A stretch of 64,000 bases of DNA from Mycobacterium sp. E1747 (GTDB taxonomy: Bacteria; Actinomycetota; Actinomycetes; Mycobacteriales; Mycobacteriaceae). The stretch covers positions 62,001-126,000 of the forward strand of contig NZ_LZJI01000203.1 in NCBI RefSeq assembly GCF_001667775.1, in the 5' to 3' direction. Numbering within the stretch: the stretch's first letter is position 1; the number at the start of each line of letters is the position of its first letter. The position numbers were made by a program, and so were the translations under genes. The notes under the pieces were generated by a model. The model searched no databases, had not been told where the DNA came from, and worked only from the letters and a program-made list of their open reading frames with translations. Below, piece by piece: positions 34,450-44,145 of this stretch.

Positions 34450-35450
34450 GGAGCCGGATCCTGGTCGCGTTGCTGGCGGCCGTTTGCGCGTCGATGTTGT
34501 CGGGGTGTTCAGCAATGAATGCGTTCAGCGTCAATGCCATTCCGTTGCCGGGGAGCAGCTACCGAGACGGGTATGACGTTGTCGTCGAGTTCGCCAACGT
34601 CCTCAACCTACCGGACCGCGCGAAGGTGCTGATGGACGGTAGGAGAGTAGGGGTGCTAAAGGACATTTCCCTGAGCACGCGCGGAGTCGACGTGACCGTG
34701 CGGGTCGATGGTGCGGTGTCGATTCCGTCGAACATCCATGCGGTCATCCAGCAGGCGACGGTGCTGGGGGACACCTACGTGGCACTTGAGTTGCCAGCCA
34801 ACGAACCTCGCTCGTCCACGATCATCGGCAACGGTGGAAGAATTCCGTTGGCGCAGACCACTTCTCCGCCGCAAATTGAAGACACCATGGCAAACCTGGC
34901 GAACTTCATTGGAAGCGGATCGATCCAACGCGCTCAGAATTCGATCATCGGAATCAACCGCGTCACTCCACCGCGCCCTGAGGTGAGGGCGATATCGGCG
35001 CGGGTCGCGACCGATCTATCCGACTTGGCCAACAACATCGACGTCGTGGACAGATGGCTCGATGGGCTCGCGCAGAGCGGGCAGGTGATGGCGAACCACG
35101 CCGCCGACTTTAAGTATTGGTTCTCGTCAGCGGGCCTGACGGCATTTCATCACTCGTTCTCGTGGTCGCATTTCTTCGCGCCTCTTCTTCCCACGATCGG
35201 CAGCATCTACTGGAACGGTTACTGGCTGGACCCGTTTCTGTCCTCGCTGGCGAACGCCTTCCAGACCGTTCAGCACTCGAAGTGGGCTTTCGAATCCGAA
35301 GTGCACCGATGGGAGCACCTGGTAACTGATCAGTTGTTGCCAGAACAGAAATATCCTGCGATCAATATCGTGTCGATCGTGGGGCCCGGCGGAAACGAAC
35401 TCATCGGAAACGTCGACCAGGTCCTTGGCATGATCGGTGCGAAAGGATGA
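34446..35450 (+). CDS. mceE: MceE-type lipoprotein
   Basis: 334 aa. Signal peptide with a good lipobox LSGC (Cys21), so lipid-anchored, as is the rule for MceE (LprK/LprN type). MCE domain with VVVEFANVLNLPDRAKVLMD. The ATG overlaps the mceD stop (ATGA), which rules out the 64 codons open upstream. Confidence 0.93.
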   Translation: MRSRILVALLAAVCASMLSGCSAMNAFSVNAIPLPGSSYRDGYDVVVEFANVLNLPDRAKVLMDGRRVGVLKDISLSTRGVDVTVRVDGAVSIPSNIHAVIQQATVLGDTYVALELPANEPRSSTIIGNGGRIPLAQTTSPPQIEDTMANLANFIGSGSIQRAQNSIIGINRVTPPRPEVRAISARVATDLSDLANNIDVVDRWLDGLAQSGQVMANHAADFKYWFSSAGLTAFHHSFSWSHFFAPLLPTIGSIYWNGYWLDPFLSSLANAFQTVQHSKWAFESEVHRWEHLVTDQLLPEQKYPAINIVSIVGPGGNELIGNVDQVLGMIGAKG

Positions 35451-36412
35451 ACTCCAAATCCGTTGCTGCGCTGACGTCGGTCATCGTCTTCATCGCCATG
35501 ATCGCAGTCTTCATCGTGTACTGCCTGTCTCTCGGAGTACGCCCGGGAAAGCCAAAAAATCGCACGGAGCTGTCAATCGTGGCGCCGGACATCAGCAACC
35601 TGGTGGTCGGTTCGAACGTGTTGTTTCGAGGCGTCCCGATCGGACACGTGACGGGGATCGAGGCGTCGACGAAGGCGGCCACGATCAATTTCTACGTGGA
35701 CGGGCAGTACAAGGTTCCCGTCGACAGCGACATCCGCTTCGACAACCTGTCGGCCCTTGGCGAGGCATATATCGAGGTCGAGCCGAGGAGCTCCGGCGGT
35801 CCGAGTTATCAAAACGGGCAACGCATTGCCTCCGAATCGCTGAAGCAACCGCCGTCGATATCGGAGCTGGCGGCCAGCGTGACACGGGTGCTCAATCAGC
35901 TCGACCCCGATCAGCTGAGCCGCATCGTCGGCCAGGCGGACACCGCGCTCGCGGATCCGAAGTCGGTGCTGCCGAACTGGTCGCGCACAAACTTGCTGCT
36001 GCGCAACATCACTCTGGACTTTCATGGCCAGGGACGCGAGGTCGTCGACAACGCGCAGGTGCTGCTCCGGAACGCTGGCTTCGTCGGGCCTGCGCTGGCT
36101 GCCACGATTGATCCTCTGAGAGCGCTTGGCCCATCGCTTGGTGGGCCGCCGATGGACGACGTCTGGCTCTTCGGATACTCGCTCCTCCCGATGGATTTCC
36201 TGCAGTTCGGCGGCCTGTTGGATCGCATACAGAAATTCCTCGATGATCGGGGCCCCGACCTGAGAGTCCTCGGTGAAGCGACGTCGGAAAACATGAATCT
36301 CATCGCGGACGCCCTCACCAATCTCGATGGCAACCAGCTCATGTCGCGTCTCCTCGCGACAGTGCCTGCGGACGGAGTCATCGATCTGCACGTACAAGTT
36401 CCGAAGGGATAG
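35447..36412 (+). CDS. mceF: MceF-type protein
   Basis: 321 aa. N-terminal helix (about 5-30), MCE domain (APDISNLVVGSNVLFRGVPI), helical region. Overlaps mceE by ATGA. It is short: some MceF proteins have long C-terminal tails, which this one lacks. Confidence 0.92.
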   Translation: MNSKSVAALTSVIVFIAMIAVFIVYCLSLGVRPGKPKNRTELSIVAPDISNLVVGSNVLFRGVPIGHVTGIEASTKAATINFYVDGQYKVPVDSDIRFDNLSALGEAYIEVEPRSSGGPSYQNGQRIASESLKQPPSISELAASVTRVLNQLDPDQLSRIVGQADTALADPKSVLPNWSRTNLLLRNITLDFHGQGREVVDNAQVLLRNAGFVGPALAATIDPLRALGPSLGGPPMDDVWLFGYSLLPMDFLQFGGLLDRIQKFLDDRGPDLRVLGEATSENMNLIADALTNLDGNQLMSRLLATVPADGVIDLHVQVPKG

Positions 36413-36422
36413 GTATATCGTC

Positions 36423-37106
36423 ATGCTTAAGACGACGGAGAACGAGAAGACAGTGAACGGTCGAGTGGCCGAGCCCGACGACGGCGCCGAGGACCCAAAA
36501 GCGGCCGACGCTGTTGAGGAAACACCCGAGGCCGCCGCCGATACGAAGAGTGAAGCCCCGAAAGCCAAAGACACATCGAAGGGGCGGACGTTATCGATTT
36601 CGGTCCGTTCGCTCGTGCTCGTGCTGCTCGTCGTCGGCTGGGCGACATCGTTCGGAATCGTGCTCTGGCTCTACCTGGGCGCCAAGGGAGATCTCGGCAA
36701 GGAAGCCGCGCAAGCCGCGAACGACCGTCGCGCCGAAAAGATCGCTCTCGACTATTCTGTGCACGCTGCGGCCATCGACTTCCAGAAACTGGACGCATGG
36801 AAGGCCGAACTGGTCAAGGGTACGTCGCCGGAACTCAAAGACAAGCTCAACAATGCCGCCGGCTCGATGGAACAAATCCTCGTGCCCCTTGAGTGGAAGT
36901 CCACCGCGACTCCGATAGCGGCAAAGGTCCGATCCCACGACAACAACGTGTACGTTGTCGATGCCTTCATCGGGGTGGACACCAAGACCAAACAGTCTCG
37001 CGATGGATTGCACTCCACGGCCACGTACACCGTGACGATAGATCCCAGCCACGACTGGAACATCAGCGACGTTGGGGGGCCGGGCCCCGTCGTCGGTCAG
37101 AAATAA
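36423..37106 (+). CDS. Mce-associated membrane protein
   Basis: 227 aa. Acidic, Lys/Glu/Ala-rich N-terminus (1-55), one membrane helix (about 60-86), then a periplasmic domain of about 140 residues of the Mam/Mas type that ends each mce operon. Thought to stabilise the Mce complex. ATG 36423, 10 bp after mceF. Confidence 0.85.
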   Translation: MLKTTENEKTVNGRVAEPDDGAEDPKAADAVEETPEAAADTKSEAPKAKDTSKGRTLSISVRSLVLVLLVVGWATSFGIVLWLYLGAKGDLGKEAAQAANDRRAEKIALDYSVHAAAIDFQKLDAWKAELVKGTSPELKDKLNNAAGSMEQILVPLEWKSTATPIAAKVRSHDNNVYVVDAFIGVDTKTKQSRDGLHSTATYTVTIDPSHDWNISDVGGPGPVVGQK

Positions 37107-37121
37107 CGTGGTGGACAGACT

Positions 37122-37676
37122 GTGCTGATGACCGAATTCAGACAGCGGGGGCGCCCGGGGCGAGTTGTGTCGTCACTTGCCTTTGTTTGTGCGGGGGTAG
37201 CCGCCATGACGCTCAGCGCACCGACCGCAGCTGCGGGAGACGCGTATTCCGAGCTGAAGTCGCAATTCGACACGGCCCGCGCGGCGGCAGGCTGTCCGCC
37301 GCTACGCCTAGATGACCTCCTGGCCTCGGTCAGTAACGACGCCGTGAATCAGATGGTCAATTGGATAAAGCACAAGGGGCGCTTCCTGCCGATGGAAGAC
37401 AAGACCGTTGCGAGTGCCCTGCAGGCGAGGGGGTTCACGCCCGTGCATTCTCGATTGGTCACCGGATACGGCGACTATCGGACCGGTGGTCCCGGAGATG
37501 ACCAATCCAAGGCAATTCAGGCAACGATCGTGCAGGGGAGAGCATACCAAGTGTTCGAGAATTGCACCTACACGAAATACGGGCTGAGCATCATGGGCGA
37601 CGGAGGTGAAGAAGGTTGGCCTTCAACGATTCCACGGAGTTTCGTGGTGACGTCGGTCGTCCTGTCCAGCGATTGA
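37122..37676 (+). CDS. Secreted protein, possibly CAP-like
   Basis: 184 aa. Signal peptide (about 15-39, ending TAAAGDA). The mature part has LKSQFDTARAAAGCPPLRLD, followed by SNDAVNQMVNWIKHKGRFLP and a late ENCTYTKYGLSI, a layout that recalls CAP/SCP-like proteins with a missing catalytic set. The assignment is weak. GTG 37122, or ATG two codons later. It follows the Mce-associated gene by 15 bp and is likely in the operon. Confidence 0.65.
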   Translation: MLMTEFRQRGRPGRVVSSLAFVCAGVAAMTLSAPTAAAGDAYSELKSQFDTARAAAGCPPLRLDDLLASVSNDAVNQMVNWIKHKGRFLPMEDKTVASALQARGFTPVHSRLVTGYGDYRTGGPGDDQSKAIQATIVQGRAYQVFENCTYTKYGLSIMGDGGEEGWPSTIPRSFVVTSVVLSSD

Positions 37677-37798
37677 CTGAACGTGCTCGCCACCGTGCGT
37701 CCTGCACCCCAAGGAAAAAGACTGGCTTGCGAGAAAGCTCGGTTGTGGTCGCGCCCTCTGCTGCTACGAAGGATCGGTTACGCGGTCGGGGTCATGGC

Positions 37799-38536
37799 GT
37801 GAGCGTGAGAGCCAGAGCGAAGAGAATGGCGGCATTGGTTGCGGCGTTGCTGTCGGCTGGGTTGGTCGACGCGGCTGTCGCTACCGCGGAGTCTGCGTGC
37901 ACCGATCTCAAGGGGGACCTGCAGTCCGGCACGGTGTGCCACGTGTTGACAACCACTCCGACCTACACACTCGACATGCGCTTCGGGACCGAATATCCCG
38001 ATGGTGCTGCCGTTGCGGCTTATCTCAGCGGAGTGCGCGACGACCTCGTCAGCAGGGCGTCGGCACCGAATGCCCCGTTTCTTCCCTACGAGGTCTATGT
38101 CAGTTCCCAGTCGTTCAGCTCGGGCCAGCCGCAAAGGATCGTCAGCGAATATGGGCGGCCGCGGCACGGAACCGAGTCGTTGGTACTGCAAGTCTTCCGG
38201 GACATCGAAGGTCTTCCGGTACGTGTGAAGGTCAAGTCCTTCACTTATGACCACGATCAGAGCCGGAGTGTCACATTCGACAATCTGTTCGCTCCCGGCG
38301 GCAACCCGATCGATTCGATCTATCCCATGGTGAAAGCCGACCTCGAAAAGCAGCTACTTGCTTGGCATTTCACATTGAAGCCCGAGGTTGGCAAGGATCC
38401 AAATCTCTATCAGAATTTCGCGGTCACCGATGACAACGTGACCTTCTTCTTCGACCAGGGGCAGCTTGCTTCGGACAAAGTCGGGGTACTCCAGGTCGCG
38501 GTTCCGCGCGGTGTGCTTCCGCCGCTGCAGATCTAG
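37799..38536 (+). CDS. MPT64-family secreted protein (RsiV/DUF3298 fold)
   Basis: 245 aa. Signal peptide (about 8-32, ending VATAESA), then close to the layout of the M. tuberculosis antigen MPT64 (Rv1980c): CTDLKGDLQSGTVC with its Cys pair, YPDGAAVAAYL, FDNLFAPGGNPIDSIYPMV, YQNFAVTDDNVTFFFDQGQL and a VPRGVL end. The function of MPT64 proteins is unknown; they are secreted and immunogenic. The start is unsure (GTG 37799, GTG 37805 or ATG 37826). Confidence 0.82.
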   Translation: MSVRARAKRMAALVAALLSAGLVDAAVATAESACTDLKGDLQSGTVCHVLTTTPTYTLDMRFGTEYPDGAAVAAYLSGVRDDLVSRASAPNAPFLPYEVYVSSQSFSSGQPQRIVSEYGRPRHGTESLVLQVFRDIEGLPVRVKVKSFTYDHDQSRSVTFDNLFAPGGNPIDSIYPMVKADLEKQLLAWHFTLKPEVGKDPNLYQNFAVTDDNVTFFFDQGQLASDKVGVLQVAVPRGVLPPLQI

Positions 38537-38565
38537 AGATTCTTGACCGGGCGCCGTCGCTGGCT

Positions 38566-39741
38566 TTAGTCGATTGCGTCCAGGGTCTCGAGGTCCACCA
38601 TCGCCTGGGCCGTACGGGCGACAATCGTTCGAGTGACATCCTCGGGATGCACTTCCCTTACACGGTTTACGGCCGAAGTGTATGCCCAGAACACAAACCC
38701 ATGGATCATTTGTTGTCGGTAGGCAAGCCATGCCTCGGCAAAACTCGGCGGATTCCCCCCGGCAGAGCCCAATTCGTCCAGATAAAGTTCCAGTAGTTCT
38801 CGTTCCCACGAGCGGCGATCGGCGGTGTCGAGAACAGAACTGAGCGCGTAACTGACGTCCAACGCCCAGTTACCCTTCGCTATCGCTTGCCAGTCGTACA
38901 GGTATACCGACCCATCGGGCACCTTGAACCAATTTCGGGGATGGGTGTCTTGATGTAGCAGAGTCTTCGGTCCCCGGACATTGACAGCCAGCGATCGCAT
39001 CAGAGCCCCGCGAATCTCAGATTTGCGCGAGCGCAATTGGTGTGGAATCTCGGCGGTCAGCCATCGAAATGCTGCGATCGCCCCCAGGTCACAGCCAGCT
39101 CTTCGATTGAGCGCTAGTTGCCATACGTATGGATCGGCAAGTACGGTCCACTCGTCCAATCGTGGATCCTCCCAAAAGGCTCCGTGATAATGCGCCATCT
39201 CGCGAATCATGCACTCGGCACCACTTCGGTCAACCTGAATCCCCTCGCGAGGAAAAGTTGCTCCCCGCGTCACGGACACATCCTCAGTCAGCACCAGATA
39301 GCGCCATGCGAGTTCGTCCCAACGACCGAAGTAGCCGGCGGGAGCACCAATTTCGAGATGACGTCGAATCGTCTCGTAGAACAACGCTTCTCCGGCGCCG
39401 ATGCCGGTTATCCCAACCAGCACCCGAGAAAGGAATCTGGGAGCGGACTTTGAGAAGACAGCCGTAGGAAGAGCCGCGTCAACACCTGCCTCGTTGTATT
39501 CGATGCGTAGTGAGCGGCGAGTGGTCGTGCCCTCCGATCCGGCGAGCAACTCGAACCCTGTCACCTGCGCGGCAGGGTGATCTCGACACAAGGCCTCGGT
39601 CAGCCATTCCTCGGTTAGCCCCTCAACCTTCAGCGGTACAGAGTCCCCACCTGAGCTGGCGGGTCTAAGTTTCTCTCTCGCGACCTTAACCCCAACGCGT
39701 GCCAGCGAGTTGGCAAAGATCAACTGGTCCTGTAGACCCAT
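38566..39741 (-). CDS. Aminoglycoside-phosphotransferase-like kinase
   Basis: 391 aa. APH/choline-kinase fold: catalytic loop LLHQDTHPRNWF (HxDxxxxN) and the metal-binding LYDWQ. The N-lobe has LRIEYNEAG. Mycobacteria have many such proteins near lipid genes; the substrate is unknown and resistance is not implied. Convergent with the MPT64-like gene, 29 bp apart. Confidence 0.82.
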   Translation of the reverse strand: MGLQDQLIFANSLARVGVKVAREKLRPASSGGDSVPLKVEGLTEEWLTEALCRDHPAAQVTGFELLAGSEGTTTRRSLRIEYNEAGVDAALPTAVFSKSAPRFLSRVLVGITGIGAGEALFYETIRRHLEIGAPAGYFGRWDELAWRYLVLTEDVSVTRGATFPREGIQVDRSGAECMIREMAHYHGAFWEDPRLDEWTVLADPYVWQLALNRRAGCDLGAIAAFRWLTAEIPHQLRSRKSEIRGALMRSLAVNVRGPKTLLHQDTHPRNWFKVPDGSVYLYDWQAIAKGNWALDVSYALSSVLDTADRRSWERELLELYLDELGSAGGNPPSFAEAWLAYRQQMIHGFVFWAYTSAVNRVREVHPEDVTRTIVARTAQAMVDLETLDAID

Positions 39742-40374
39742 CCCCGCACTCCCGTCCTATTCGATGTCCATCTCGGTTTTCGCCCACCAAAGCGAATGGG
39801 CATCGTGTTCTGTGCTATCGGTCAATCATGTTCGCTCGGCTTTCGGCGGCAAATCCCTCGATGTGGTCGCGCCGACTCGGCTCGATGCGGGCCGTGGAGA
39901 ATTGCAAGCAGTCAACACCTCGGCACCGACGAGAGCCGTCATAGGATCCTGATCTTCGTCGCGCTCGCTGCAGCAGCTGCGCCGACGACGCCCATCGAAT
40001 CGGGTCATGATCGTATCCACCACCGTCTTCCAGACAGCTCTGAGGTTCGGGGTAGTTTTTGTCCATATAGTGTGTGACTATACAAGAATGCGCGATGATG
40101 CCGATGGCTTCGAAGCAGCGGAGTTCGACTCTGACTCTAGATATTTGTATATAACAATATAGTATTGAGTCACCACGACTATGGGTGGTAGCCGTTCGCC
40201 GGGGGCATGGGTCTCCAGAGAGGGGACTCGGTATGCAACAAAGTCATGAGGGCCGATTGCGAAGGGTTTCGTGAGACAAAATCTGCCGCAGCCGGCATGG
40301 CCAACGGCACGCGCCTCGGACCCGAGGCAAGCGCATGGCCGTGCTCGGATGCCCCGACTCATGGGAGTTGACGG
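39742..40374. other. Intergenic, locally AT-rich, no recognisable gene
   Basis: No convincing coding frame. The stretch 40130-40170 is very AT-rich for this genome (TATTTGTATATAACAATATA) and could be a promoter for the following exported protein or an origin-like unwinding element. The dyad at 40066 lies just before it. Confidence 0.5.
40066..40082. promoter_or_regulatory. Perfect dyad TATAGT-5-ACTATA
   Basis: Inverted repeat of 6 bp around GTGTG in an intergenic stretch, about 300 bp upstream of the exported-protein gene at 40375. Looks like an operator; the regulator is unknown. Confidence 0.4.
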
Positions 40375-41010
40375 ATGCGCAACATGACTAGCGGTGCAGT
40401 CGACCGTAGTATCGCTGTTCGCATCACGCGCATTGCGCTGTTGGTGATTTCGCTGGTGTTGGTTAGCTTGGCGTTGGCGAATGGGCAGTCCCGCGCCGAC
40501 CCGTCGGATCCTCCGGTTCCACCCCTCCCGGAAGTCAATGCGCAGCCGAACAGCTGGACGCCGAAATTCCCCTATCCGTACGACTCCACCCGCAAAAGCG
40601 TGACCGACGCGGATATCACCGCGATGGGAGAAATGTGTCAGTGGTACAAGGTCAATTACAAGGAGCTGTCCCGTCGAATCGATAACTTCGACTACAACCT
40701 CTTGCAGGCCAACAACGATTGGACCGTCGGACTGATCCAGGCTCAGGCGGACGCCGTCGCAGCCAACATCGATCAGGCGACCGACTTCCTAGCGCCACGG
40801 GCACAGTCGTTGACCCAGACGACGGACTACGCCGGTGATAACTACTTTCCGATTTATGAGGGCGAGTCGTTCTATCGCCTGTGGCAACACCTCTCGAACG
40901 TGGGTGTCGGAATCAGAGCACGCAACACTGCGTGGGTGAATGGGCCCTCGGTTCAGCGATTCAAGCACTGGGGATCAAGGATTCAGCGGTCGCATGTCTG
41001 CGATTCTTGA
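40375..41010 (+). CDS. Exported protein of unknown function
   Basis: 211 aa. N-terminal signal peptide (about 15-40; LLVISLVLVSLALANG, then SRADPSD). Pro-rich linker (DPPVPPLPEVNAQPN), then a mostly helical domain rich in Asn, Asp and Gln. No motif recognised. One Cys at MCQW and one at the C-terminus. ATG with GGGAG upstream. Confidence 0.65.
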   Translation: MRNMTSGAVDRSIAVRITRIALLVISLVLVSLALANGQSRADPSDPPVPPLPEVNAQPNSWTPKFPYPYDSTRKSVTDADITAMGEMCQWYKVNYKELSRRIDNFDYNLLQANNDWTVGLIQAQADAVAANIDQATDFLAPRAQSLTQTTDYAGDNYFPIYEGESFYRLWQHLSNVGVGIRARNTAWVNGPSVQRFKHWGSRIQRSHVCDS

Positions 41011-41096
41011 TAGGTGCGGCGCACGACGAGGCTGGCTGATCGTGACGCGGATCGCAGATCGTCGGGGGCGAAGACTCGATGGTTGAAGGGGGCTCG

Positions 41097-41621
41097 ATGC
41101 GTACGAACGCGACTGGCAGATGGACCAGTGCAGCGGTGATGGTCACGGCTTTGGCTGGTATGACGTGCGCATCACCATCGGCGTACGCCTCGTTTGACCG
41201 CGTTGCGATCAACGGAGTTTTCACCGCGGCGTCGGACGGTCAGTTCGCTACCAGCGACTATTCATTTCACGCGGAGGAGTCGGTGACGAGCAGATGGACC
41301 ATCTCGTCAACGTGCACAAGTGACGTCGAGTGCACCGGTGAGGTGTCGAGTGATCAGGGATGGAAAGCCCCGCTACACATGCGTATGGGCAATGTGTGGT
41401 CGGTCGATCGGGACGTGCCGAATTGGCAGGTGTGCCCTGACGGAACTGCCTTCACCGGACACCAGACGTTCTCCTTTTCGCCCTCCGACGAACACGGGGT
41501 GACCAAGATCGGGTCGCCCTATCTTGAAGGCCGTGACAAGACGGTTGGCGCGCTCGGCGCTTGTGGGCGGTTCAAGGCCCTGGTGATTGTGATGCCCTTC
41601 CGCCTCGACAAAGTCGAGTAG
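41097..41621 (+). CDS. Secreted Cys-containing protein of unknown function
   Basis: 174 aa from ATG 41097 (GGGGG upstream); ATG 41079 also possible. Signal peptide (about 12-33, ending ASPSAYASF). The mature part has four cysteines in pairs (STCTSDVEC; WQVCPDG and LGACGRF) and a beta-rich look. Similar small exported proteins accompany mycobacterial mce loci. Function unknown. Confidence 0.65.
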   Translation: MRTNATGRWTSAAVMVTALAGMTCASPSAYASFDRVAINGVFTAASDGQFATSDYSFHAEESVTSRWTISSTCTSDVECTGEVSSDQGWKAPLHMRMGNVWSVDRDVPNWQVCPDGTAFTGHQTFSFSPSDEHGVTKIGSPYLEGRDKTVGALGACGRFKALVIVMPFRLDKVE

Positions 41622-41898
41622 CCATGGTGCGCAACCAAAGACACAGAGCTGGCAGATCCCAGTGGCAACATTCCGATGCCAAAACGAACAGCGCGCGAAG
41701 GGGTCGACGCGGTTGACCCGAGCCGCTGGCGGACGGCCGGCCGAAGGTCTGACACAGGGCGAATGGCAGGCCGGGCGGCGGGCGCTAGCGTCGAAATGAT
41801 TGCCGTACAGGATGTTTCGTGTTCAATGGCAAAACTTTGGGCCACCGGCATGCACGCCAGGGACCCAGCCAGTCAAGCCTGAACTCACCGGAAGATCA

Positions 41899-42267
41899 TT
41901 ACGGACGACGTGGACATACGGGATCGTCCCCGTTGCGGTCGCAAGGGTAGTAGATGCCCATCGAGTGCCGCGCCGCGTCTACGCAGCCCGCCACGAAACC
42001 CTGTTCGTTCGCCGGTGAATCCTTGGCTTGTGCGGTCCTGAGTTCGTCGTAACAGACCGAATAAAGCTCGGTCGACGGCTTCAGCACATATTTGGAGCCC
42101 GAGTCCCGCGTCATCGTGGCATATCCCTGGTCATAGGAGGCCAGGTAACCCGGCGGAAGCGGATAAGGTACCGCGCTGGCAACCCCGATACCCAGTAGGT
42201 TCGTGGTCGCAGCCAAACCGACCACTATGGAACCAAATGACCACTGAATGCGGCTAGTTCTCGCCAT
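41899..42267 (-). CDS. Small secreted protein of unknown function
   Basis: 122 aa from ATG 42267 (AAGGGG upstream); ATG 42306 also possible. Signal peptide (about 8-32, ending GVASAVPYP). Four cysteines (SVCYD, AGCVD, YYPCDRNGDDPVC) suggest two disulfides. No family recognised. Convergent with the preceding gene. Confidence 0.6.
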   Translation of the reverse strand: MARTSRIQWSFGSIVVGLAATTNLLGIGVASAVPYPLPPGYLASYDQGYATMTRDSGSKYVLKPSTELYSVCYDELRTAQAKDSPANEQGFVAGCVDAARHSMGIYYPCDRNGDDPVCPRRP

Positions 42268-42385
42268 TGTCGACCCCTTGCTCGGGAGTGGTTCCCCTCT
42301 TGCCACACATTACCGCTTCGCTTGCGTACCAAGGCATGATAGAGGGCGGGTAATTTCGCCGATCGGTGTGGCGTATTCCCCGAAC

Positions 42386-42660
42386 GTGATGTGGGCGATC
42401 GATTTCCAGTTCGATTCCCACCGACGGCCATGCCATCAAGATCGCCTCCATGATCGACGAACACACCCGCGATCGCTGCTGAACCTGGTGCAGCGCTCGA
42501 TCACCGGCGAGCGCCTGGTGAGGAACTGAAGAAGGTGTTCGCCTCCCGCGCTGGGCCACCAAAGGTGCTGCGCATGGACAGCGGCCCGGAGATTGGTTCC
42601 CAAGTGCTGCAACGTTTCTGCGGCAGGATGGAAATCCTGGCCGTGCGGTCAGCATGCTCG
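42386..42660 (+). pseudogene. IS3-family transposase remnant
   Basis: Readable in changing frames: VMWAIDFQFDS, then GHAIKIASMIDEHT, LLNLVQRSITGERLV, ELKKVFASR, GPPKVLRMDSGPEIGSQVL. This is the DDE core of IS3/IS407-like OrfB. Multiple frameshifts; ends not found. A different element from the one at 23550. Confidence 0.8.
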
Positions 42661-42831
42661 TTTTCATCGATCCCAGCATGAGGCCGGATGACTGCCGGTC
42701 GGTGTCTTCTCGTCGGCCGCGTGGTCGACCACGGCACCTCGCCGGGTTCTTATGCCGGTTTATAGGAGGGCGCAACCACCGTGGTGCGACCACGGTTCGT
42801 GAACACTTACGGCGTCCGGACGACGCCGTTA

Positions 42832-43943
42832 TCAAGAAGGGTTTCGGCACCCTCGATGGCCAATCGGCCAGAATGTCCTGCGCGTCAGCACCGGGCGCTG
42901 GTGGGGTGTGGGGCGCGGGGAGGGTGTCCGGCTGAATCGTGGTGCCGGGGCGGGCTGCACGACACCACCCACGTCGACAAATGTCTGCCGCGCGGCGATG
43001 TGCGGATGTTGCGGGGCTTCAGTCAGCGATAACACCGGGGCAACGCAAGCGTCAGAGCCGTCGAATACTGCCATCCACTCGTATCGGGTGCGGCCCACGA
43101 AGGCGTCGGCGATGGCCTTGCGAAGCTCTTTCAGGAGGCGGGGTCATCGCGCCGCCCAGCGATTTCGTCGCGCCCTCCGAGCCGAGCGGTGAAGTCGGCA
43201 TAGAACTTCGGTTCGAGGGCCCCAACAGCCGTCCAATTGGCCGTCGGCCGTCTCGTAGGTGGCGTACTACGGTCCGCCGGTGTCCAACGGATTCTCTCCT
43301 CGGAGCTCCGACCACCGGCTAGCGGCCAGCGTGCCGTGCAGCAGCGCTGTCAGCGCCCCGTCGACGATAGCGGCGTCGATTACCTGGCCCTGCCCGGACC
43401 GCGTTCTTTCCAGCCGTGCAGCCAGGACGCCAATGACAAGGAGCGTAGACCCGCCACTGAAGTCACCGACGAGGTTGACCGGCGGGCTGGGCGCGTCACC
43501 GGCGTGTCCGATCGCGCCAAGTGAACCGGTCGCGCGATATAGCGATGTCGTGACCGGCAGTCTGCGCCAAGGGCCTGTCTGCCCCCATCCCGCCATCCGC
43601 CCGTACACGAGCCGGGGATTCACGGTGGCGCAAACTCGAGGGCCCACACCGAGTCGCTCGGATACTCCTGGCCGGTAACCTTCGATGAGGACGTCAGCTT
43701 GTGCGACCATGGCCAACACGGCGGCCACTCCCGCCGGACGACGAAGGTCGATCATGATGGTCGGTGACTGCGCCGCAGAACGTCGAGCTCTGGTGGAACT
43801 GGATGGTCGGTGACGTCTGGTCGTTCCGCCCGCACGACGTAGGCGCCTATGTCGGCGAGCAGCATCGCCGCATGCGGCCCCGAACCGATGCCGGCGAGCT
43901 CGACAACTTTGGTGCCCGCCGGTGGTCCGCCGCGCCCACTCAT
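42832..43943 (-). pseudogene. mcr: Decayed alpha-methylacyl-CoA racemase / CoA-transferase III gene
   Basis: Reads in order, in different frames, as a family III protein: GTKVVELAGIGSGPHAAML, LLADIGAYVVRAERPD, then ADVLIEGYRPGVSERLGVGP, RLVYGRMAGWGQTGPW, NLVGDFSGGSTLLVIGVLAA, GQGQVIDAAIVDGALTALL and the tail GSDACVAPVLSL and APRFSRTPS. Several frameshifts. The racemase converts 2R- to 2S-methylacyl-CoA before beta-oxidation of sterol side chains and branched fatty acids. Confidence 0.85.
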
Positions 43944-44012
43944 ACCTGGACCTCGTTGGCTGGACATTCGCTTCGCACGGTCGTCGAATTCGAAAAGCGT
44001 TCGGCTGCACCC

Positions 44013-44035
44013 ATTCATAGGAAAATTCATAGGAA
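44013..44035. repeat. Tandem repeat of ATTCATAGGAA
   Basis: Two exact 11-bp copies one base apart in the gap upstream of the NorE-like gene. It may be slippage or a regulator site. Confidence 0.6.
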
Positions 44036-44145
44036 GACGACAACCAGACCATCGCTCGTTGACGGTGGGTCAGCTCGCACTTACTGTATGAAACAATGCT
44101 GTATTTGGCAGCACAAACCCAAAGTCTTCAGGAGGCTACCGCACA

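Noticed and set aside
38566..39741. Antibiotic-resistance aminoglycoside kinase
   Set aside because: Only the general APH fold is supported; such proteins are common in mycobacteria with other or unknown substrates.
40078..40362. 94-aa minus-strand frame
   Set aside because: Runs through the AT-rich element; no homology or RBS.
42779..42795. CCGTGGT-3-ACCACGG dyad as an IS end
   Set aside because: No second copy at the other side of the IS3 remnant; may be chance in decayed DNA.
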